A model generated the notes under the pieces. That model did not search any database and was not told the origin of the DNA. It saw nothing but the letters and a program-made list of their open reading frames with translations. A stretch of DNA of 28,235 bases from Candidatus Bathyarchaeota archaeon (GTDB lineage: Archaea > Thermoproteota > Bathyarchaeia > Bathyarchaeales > Bathyarchaeaceae). Positions 24,421 to 28,235 of this stretch are shown here, in pieces; within the stretch, counting starts at the first letter, position 1, and every line of letters begins with the position of its first letter. The position numbers were made by a program, and so were the translations under genes. The stretch covers positions 3,515 through 31,749 of the forward strand of contig JAPUUO010000005.1 in NCBI GenBank assembly GCA_026967815.1, in the 5' to 3' direction.

Positions 24421-24462
24421 GTTTAATAAAAAGAATTAAATTAAAAAGATCATTTTAATTAA
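24421..24462. other. AT-rich tract, candidate DNA unwinding element
   Basis: Only about 5 of 42 bases are G or C here. It lies between the inverted ORBs at 24328 and 24520, the expected position for the duplex-unwinding element. Flanking A-runs and T-runs extend the weak region towards 24490. Confidence 0.55.
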
Positions 24463-24519
24463 CGGAGACTGTTTTTTTTCAAAAAGAAAGAAAACAAGTT
24501 CTATTTTCCTCAAGAGACT

Positions 24520-24540
24520 TTCCACATGAAATGTAGGGGT
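24520..24540 (+). repeat. Origin recognition box (ORB) 3
   Basis: The sequence begins TTCCACATGAAATG and ends TAGGGGT. It differs from ORB 1 at only two positions. It is followed by a further G-run (to about 24545) and lies 113 bp before the orc1/cdc6 start, so bound initiator could also control its own gene. Confidence 0.75.
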
Positions 24541-24652
24541 GGGGGAACTCTTTGAGCACTTTTGTTTCATCAATGTAGATATCTGGTTGTTTTCCTAGAA
24601 TTTTTCTTGGAAGTTTGGTGTTTTCTGTTTAGTTTTTTGTAGGAGAGTTCTT

Positions 24653-25963
24653 ATGTTTGTTCTGGGTGAAATCGAGCGTCGCGTTTCGGCTTGTTTAGTG
24701 GAGAGAAATACCTTGAAAGAAACAAACGTGTTAGATGGAGTATTCAATCAATTTCTCCAAGGTGCTTGTGTTTTTAGGGATAGGGAGATATTGAGACATG
24801 ATTATGTTCCTGAGAATCTTCCTCATCGTGAAGAGCAAATCCGCTTTTTGGGAGAGATTGTTGCTCCTGTTCTTAAGGGTGAGCGTTGTTCAAATATTCT
24901 TATTTATGGTAAAACGGGCACAGGTAAAACCGCAGTTGTGAAATATGTGCTGAATAAGTTGAACCAAAAAGCACAGGAGTTTGCTTCTTCGGTTAATTTT
25001 TGCTATATCAATTGTCGATGGGCTGGTACAGAATATAGAGTTCTATCTGCATTGTGTTCTGCTCTTGGTGTTAAAGTTCCTTTTACAGGTTTGGCTTTGG
25101 GAGAAGTTTTCGACAGACTCCAAAAAGGCTTGGATACACAAAACGGCGTCTTCATTGCTGTATTGGACGAAATTGATGCCCTTGTGAAAACTCGTGGTGA
25201 CACGCTACTATATGAATTGACAAGAGTTAACGAGGCTCTTCATTTCGGTAAAACGTCAATTGTGGGTATTTCTAACGACCTTAGGTTCAAAGATTTCCTT
25301 GATCCTCGAGTTTTAAGCTCATTAAGTGAAGAAGAAACGGTTTTCAGACCTTATGACGCCGCAGAACTTCGAAATATTCTCTTAGCTCGAGCTAAGTCAG
25401 CTTTTCATGAAGGAGTGCTTTCTGATAGTGCCCTAAGCCTTTGTGCTGCATTAGCTGCGGCAGAACATGGAGATGCGAGACGAGCCTTAGATCTTCTTCG
25501 TGTGGCTGGAGAGTTGGCTGAACGAGAAGGCGCCAGAATTATGACAGATGAGCATATACGGCGAGCAGAGACAAGGATTGAACATGACCGTGTTGTTGAA
25601 GCCTTGAAAAATCTTCCTGCCCATTCTAAACTTGTCTTGTTTGGAGTTTATCTTCTAGTGAAAGTGAGCATCGCTCGTGCTATTACTGGAGAAATCTACG
25701 AGATCTATTGTGAACTCTGTGAACAAACGGGTCTAACACCGCTAACCCAGAGGCGTGTCAGCGGCTTAATCAACGAGTTAGATGTGATTGGATTGTTGAA
25801 TACTCAAGTCGTGAGCATGGGACGCTATGGAAGGACGAAGAAGATTCGTTTGGGAGTTGCTCGTAGTATAATTAGAAGGATATTCATGAACGATGAGAGA
25901 TTTGGGCGTCTTGTCAAGTATACACCAAAATTTTTAGTTGGTGTTTCAGGTGCTCGACACTGA
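24653..25963 (+). CDS. cdc6: Orc1/Cdc6 replication initiator
   Basis: A 436-aa AAA+ initiator that binds ORB sites and helps load the MCM helicase. The N-terminal HDYVPENLPHREEQIRFLGE is a family signature. Walker A is GKTGTGKT; Walker B is VFIAVLDEIDAL; sensor 1 lies around IVGISNDLRF; and the sensor 2 region is HGDARRALDLLR. The C-terminal winged helix (about residues 330-420) contains LTQRRVSGLINELDVIGLL. AGGAG at 24641-24645 is 7 nt before the ATG. The gene borders the origin and converges on the PolD small subunit, with 12 bp between. Confidence 0.95.
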   Translation: MFVLGEIERRVSACLVERNTLKETNVLDGVFNQFLQGACVFRDREILRHDYVPENLPHREEQIRFLGEIVAPVLKGERCSNILIYGKTGTGKTAVVKYVLNKLNQKAQEFASSVNFCYINCRWAGTEYRVLSALCSALGVKVPFTGLALGEVFDRLQKGLDTQNGVFIAVLDEIDALVKTRGDTLLYELTRVNEALHFGKTSIVGISNDLRFKDFLDPRVLSSLSEEETVFRPYDAAELRNILLARAKSAFHEGVLSDSALSLCAALAAAEHGDARRALDLLRVAGELAEREGARIMTDEHIRRAETRIEHDRVVEALKNLPAHSKLVLFGVYLLVKVSIARAITGEIYEIYCELCEQTGLTPLTQRRVSGLINELDVIGLLNTQVVSMGRYGRTKKIRLGVARSIIRRIFMNDERFGRLVKYTPKFLVGVSGARH

Positions 25964-25975
25964 AATTCCCTTCAT

Positions 25976-27520
25976 CTAATTTAGGGTGGTTGATTTGAAG
26001 TTCACTGTAAAAACCTGCAATGTTTGCAGGTCGACAATTGGCACAATTCCGGGCGTAGGTTCCAGTCCCATTTTTTTTTGAAATGCTGTTTGCCCTTGCC
26101 AAGCGCCAGAGTTGACTGATAGAACTCCTCTGTAGGTCTCATGTCTCTCTACATGTATGTGGCCTGTGTGAAAAATGTCTGGAATGCGTTCTATAACCAT
26201 AAAATCTCGATTCTCAGGTGAAATTGGAGTTTTCTGCCCATAAATGGGCGCGAGGTGTCTACATTGCAAAAGCAGTTTCATGGCTTTCTCTGGTTCTTTA
26301 AAGCTCTGGTTTGGAGCCGTTGCAATGATATCATCTAGGCTGCGTCCATGGTAAACAAGTAGTTCTACGTTGTGAAGGCTTATTGTGCAGGGATTTCCGA
26401 GAGAATGTACCTTTCGTGCTTCGTGGATGCTTTCCGAATATTCTCTTGGTATTGCTGGTTGAGGTATAGCTTTTCTAGAAGCGTCGTGGTTTCCAGGTAT
26501 AACAATTAGTTCGATGTAATCTGGGATTTGTTCGATAAATCTTGAAGCCTCCCTGTATTGTTGGTAAATGTCTGTGGTTGCCAGTTCATTTGCTTGTCCC
26601 GGATAAACTCCTATACCGTCTACGATATCTCCAGCAATGATAACGTATTTTATTTTCCCCGCCATTTCTCTTTTGTAGGCGTCTCCCAGTTTACCGTTTA
26701 GCCACAGCAGAAATCGGTTGAATTCCTCTCGCATAAACAGCTTGCTGCCGACATGTAAATCTGATATTAAGGCTGCGTAAACTGGAATTGGCGCTTTACG
26801 GGGGCGTCTTTGGGGTATTTCTGGGAAGAGCACATCTTCTAATACAAGCAAGTCGTTTCGACTCTTGACCGCGATAAAGCAGACAACCTGATCTACTAGT
26901 AGCATTTGCGCTTTTGCTCGAATTGCTTCCTCTACACCTTGGGGCACTAGTACAGTGGCTGCACCGCTCATGTCTTCTATCTTGAAGAAGATTCTGTGTT
27001 TCGATTCTCTCTTTTCTGTAAGCATGCCGATAACTTTAACCTTAGAATTTCTGGGTGCTTTTAATGCTTCTGAAATTGGCATGGCGTTTTTGATGTCGAT
27101 TCTTTGTCTCAGGATCTTCTCTAATCTTCTAAAACGGTCTTGGAAATATTCCAGATAATCTTGAATCGAACCCATTGTGCAAATCTTTTCTGTAGGATCT
27201 TCAATTATCTTGATATCTGGGTCAACTTCTTTTGCGTATGGTTGAAAACGTGTTTTTTTTGTTTCGGGTAGAGGAGGAGATATATACACCGTGGTTGGAA
27301 CAGGTTTTTTAGTTTCTTCGGCTAGTAGTTCCTCTAGAAGGCTTCGACCAATGAATAATGGTTTTTGTGAAAGAGTTTGGGCTTTTTCAACAGCTTTTTC
27401 TATTATTGCGATTGGGTCTTCTGTTCTCGAGAGCTTTTCTAAGAAGTTGAAGGCCTCTTTGTCGAGTTGATATCCAGCTTTGAGGGCCGAAGAAACAGCT
27501 TTTTGAAGGTGTTCAGTCAC
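25976..27520 (-). CDS. polB: DNA polymerase D, small subunit (DP1) with 3'-5' exonuclease
   Basis: A 514-aa proofreading subunit of PolD. An N-terminal helical region is followed by an OB fold (about residues 150-235, with RNSKVKVIGMLTEKRESKHR) and then a calcineurin-like phosphodiesterase core. That core has SDLHVGS at about 250, GDIVDG at about 297, PGNHDASR at about 340, and TGHIHVERHE at about 452; these give the metal-binding His and Asp set intact, so the exonuclease should be active. The GTG start overlaps the DUF429 stop by 4 nt (GTGA). It is about 16 kb from the large subunit gene rather than next to it. Confidence 0.95.
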   Translation of the reverse strand: MTEHLQKAVSSALKAGYQLDKEAFNFLEKLSRTEDPIAIIEKAVEKAQTLSQKPLFIGRSLLEELLAEETKKPVPTTVYISPPLPETKKTRFQPYAKEVDPDIKIIEDPTEKICTMGSIQDYLEYFQDRFRRLEKILRQRIDIKNAMPISEALKAPRNSKVKVIGMLTEKRESKHRIFFKIEDMSGAATVLVPQGVEEAIRAKAQMLLVDQVVCFIAVKSRNDLLVLEDVLFPEIPQRRPRKAPIPVYAALISDLHVGSKLFMREEFNRFLLWLNGKLGDAYKREMAGKIKYVIIAGDIVDGIGVYPGQANELATTDIYQQYREASRFIEQIPDYIELIVIPGNHDASRKAIPQPAIPREYSESIHEARKVHSLGNPCTISLHNVELLVYHGRSLDDIIATAPNQSFKEPEKAMKLLLQCRHLAPIYGQKTPISPENRDFMVIERIPDIFHTGHIHVERHETYRGVLSVNSGAWQGQTAFQKKMGLEPTPGIVPIVDLQTLQVFTVNFKSTTLN

Positions 27521-28104
27521 GTTTGTAGCCTCGTCCAGTCATTTTTGAGTGGGATCACAATATAGCCTTCTTTTCGATCTCCTACTAGTTTTGTTTTCCC
27601 TTTTATGTAAAGGTGTGCTGTCAAGGTGGCTGTGGCTGCATCGATTTCATGTGGTGTTAATGTACGTCTTTCGATGTCGCCTTTGTATCCTATTTTTTGA
27701 AGGATTTCTTGGATGCGTTTCCAGTTCTTAGTCGGTATTCCGAGGGCTTTCCGGGTTGACGTGGGATGAACTTCTATTACTTGGATCTTGTTTTCTTTTA
27801 GTTTTTTTGTGATTCTTTTGGCTCGTAGAGTGAGGGTTTTCATAGCTGAGAACCGAGGGGGGAGCACAGGATATCCAAGCTTATGCATCTGTCTATCTGC
27901 TTCCCGCATTGCATTTTTATTCGGTAAGGTCACAGGGGCGTCCACTGCTACAAGTGTGGACGAACAGTTGCAGGTGTGAGAAAGGATCTCCTTTGACGTG
28001 TACAGATGGCAGGTTTGGATTTGTTTGTTTTTGAGCAAAGCCCAGCCAGTTGGATTAGTTGCTTTTCCAGCCAGGTCTATTCCGACTATGACGTTTTCCT
28101 TCAA
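27517..28104 (-). CDS. DUF429 protein (predicted RNase H-like fold)
   Basis: A 195-aa protein. VIVGIDLAGKATNPTGWALL at the start gives the first strand with an acidic residue of an RNase H-like fold. TLVAVDAPVTLPNK supplies a second acidic site; READRQMHKLGYPVLPPRF and QVIEVHPTSTRKALGIP are conserved DUF429 blocks; and TPHEIDAATATLTAHLYI supplies a third acidic pair. A nuclease is the common prediction, but no function is established. TTG start with a weak AAGGAAAG upstream. Its stop overlaps the PolD small subunit start by 4 nt, so the two are co-translated. Confidence 0.8.
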   Translation of the reverse strand: MKENVIVGIDLAGKATNPTGWALLKNKQIQTCHLYTSKEILSHTCNCSSTLVAVDAPVTLPNKNAMREADRQMHKLGYPVLPPRFSAMKTLTLRAKRITKKLKENKIQVIEVHPTSTRKALGIPTKNWKRIQEILQKIGYKGDIERRTLTPHEIDAATATLTAHLYIKGKTKLVGDRKEGYIVIPLKNDWTRLQT

Positions 28105-28235
28105 TTTCCGGAAACTTTCCTTATGCTATTTTATGTACGTGCCTGGACGGATTAGATTTCGCACTAGAATTTCTAACTATACAGCTTTATTTAGATGGAT
28201 ACGTATTTTCAGTCGTGTGATCTATATGGATTTGC

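Larger units (their letters stand above)
23933..24652. other. Probable replication origin (oriC) next to orc1/cdc6
   Basis: This gene-free stretch of about 720 bp lies immediately upstream of an Orc1/Cdc6 gene, the usual place of archaeal origins. It holds three ORB-type repeats: two in the plus direction (24123-24143 and 24520-24540, 19 of 21 bases identical) and one in the minus direction (24328-24348). A strongly AT-rich tract at 24421-24462 lies between the inverted pair. The heptamer TTTCACA occurs three times on the same strand (24059, 24221, 24279). No tRNA, other RNA gene or other open frame is apparent. Confidence 0.8.

Overview
The window is archaeal and most consistent with a Bathyarchaeota-like or other deep-branching lineage, though I cannot place it by phylogeny here. 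The evidence is both subunits of the archaeal D-family DNA polymerase, an Orc1/Cdc6 initiator beside an origin with ORB repeats, Sec61-beta, an Alba chromatin protein, a geranylgeranylglyceryl phosphate synthase (ether lipids), a HerA-NurA pair, and TATA-box promoters with frequent TTG/GTG starts. PolD argues against a typical Crenarchaeote. I found no rRNA, tRNA, CRISPR array or insertion sequence.

Region 1 (1-6381): the start of an Alba gene with a long Lys/Ala/Pro-rich tail at the left edge, then two complete four-subunit 2-oxoacid:ferredoxin oxidoreductase operons (gamma-delta-alpha-beta) placed back to back around a 201-bp shared promoter region. They would give acyl-CoA plus reduced ferredoxin from pyruvate or related 2-oxoacids, as expected of an anaerobe.

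Region 2 (6476-11539): a DUF2070 membrane protein, a gene-poor stretch with a possible coding remnant, a small Sm-like protein, a candidate structured RNA, Sec61-beta, serine hydroxymethyltransferase overlapped by a DUF488 protein, and a MazG-like pyrophosphohydrolase.

Region 3 (11588-19373): a minus-strand operon of Elf1-like zinc ribbon, GGGP synthase, PolD large subunit and a small winged-helix protein; then plus-strand NAD synthetase with a nitrilase-fold amidohydrolase directly behind it; then a badly decayed aminotransferase pseudogene.

Region 4 (19451-23932): an unrecognised 165-aa protein, a stretch crowded with GTGA/TCAC half-sites, a membrane-anchored coiled-coil winged-helix protein, and convergent to it a winged-helix/nurA/herA unit for DNA end processing. 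nurA carries two copies of a perfect 20-bp palindrome inside its coding sequence.

Region 5 (23933-28235): a 720-bp gene-free region with three ORB-type repeats around an AT-rich tract (likely replication origin), the orc1/cdc6 gene, and, convergent to it, the PolD small subunit translationally coupled to a DUF429 protein. Origin, initiator, both PolD subunits and HerA-NurA lie within about 17 kb, so this is a replication/repair neighbourhood.
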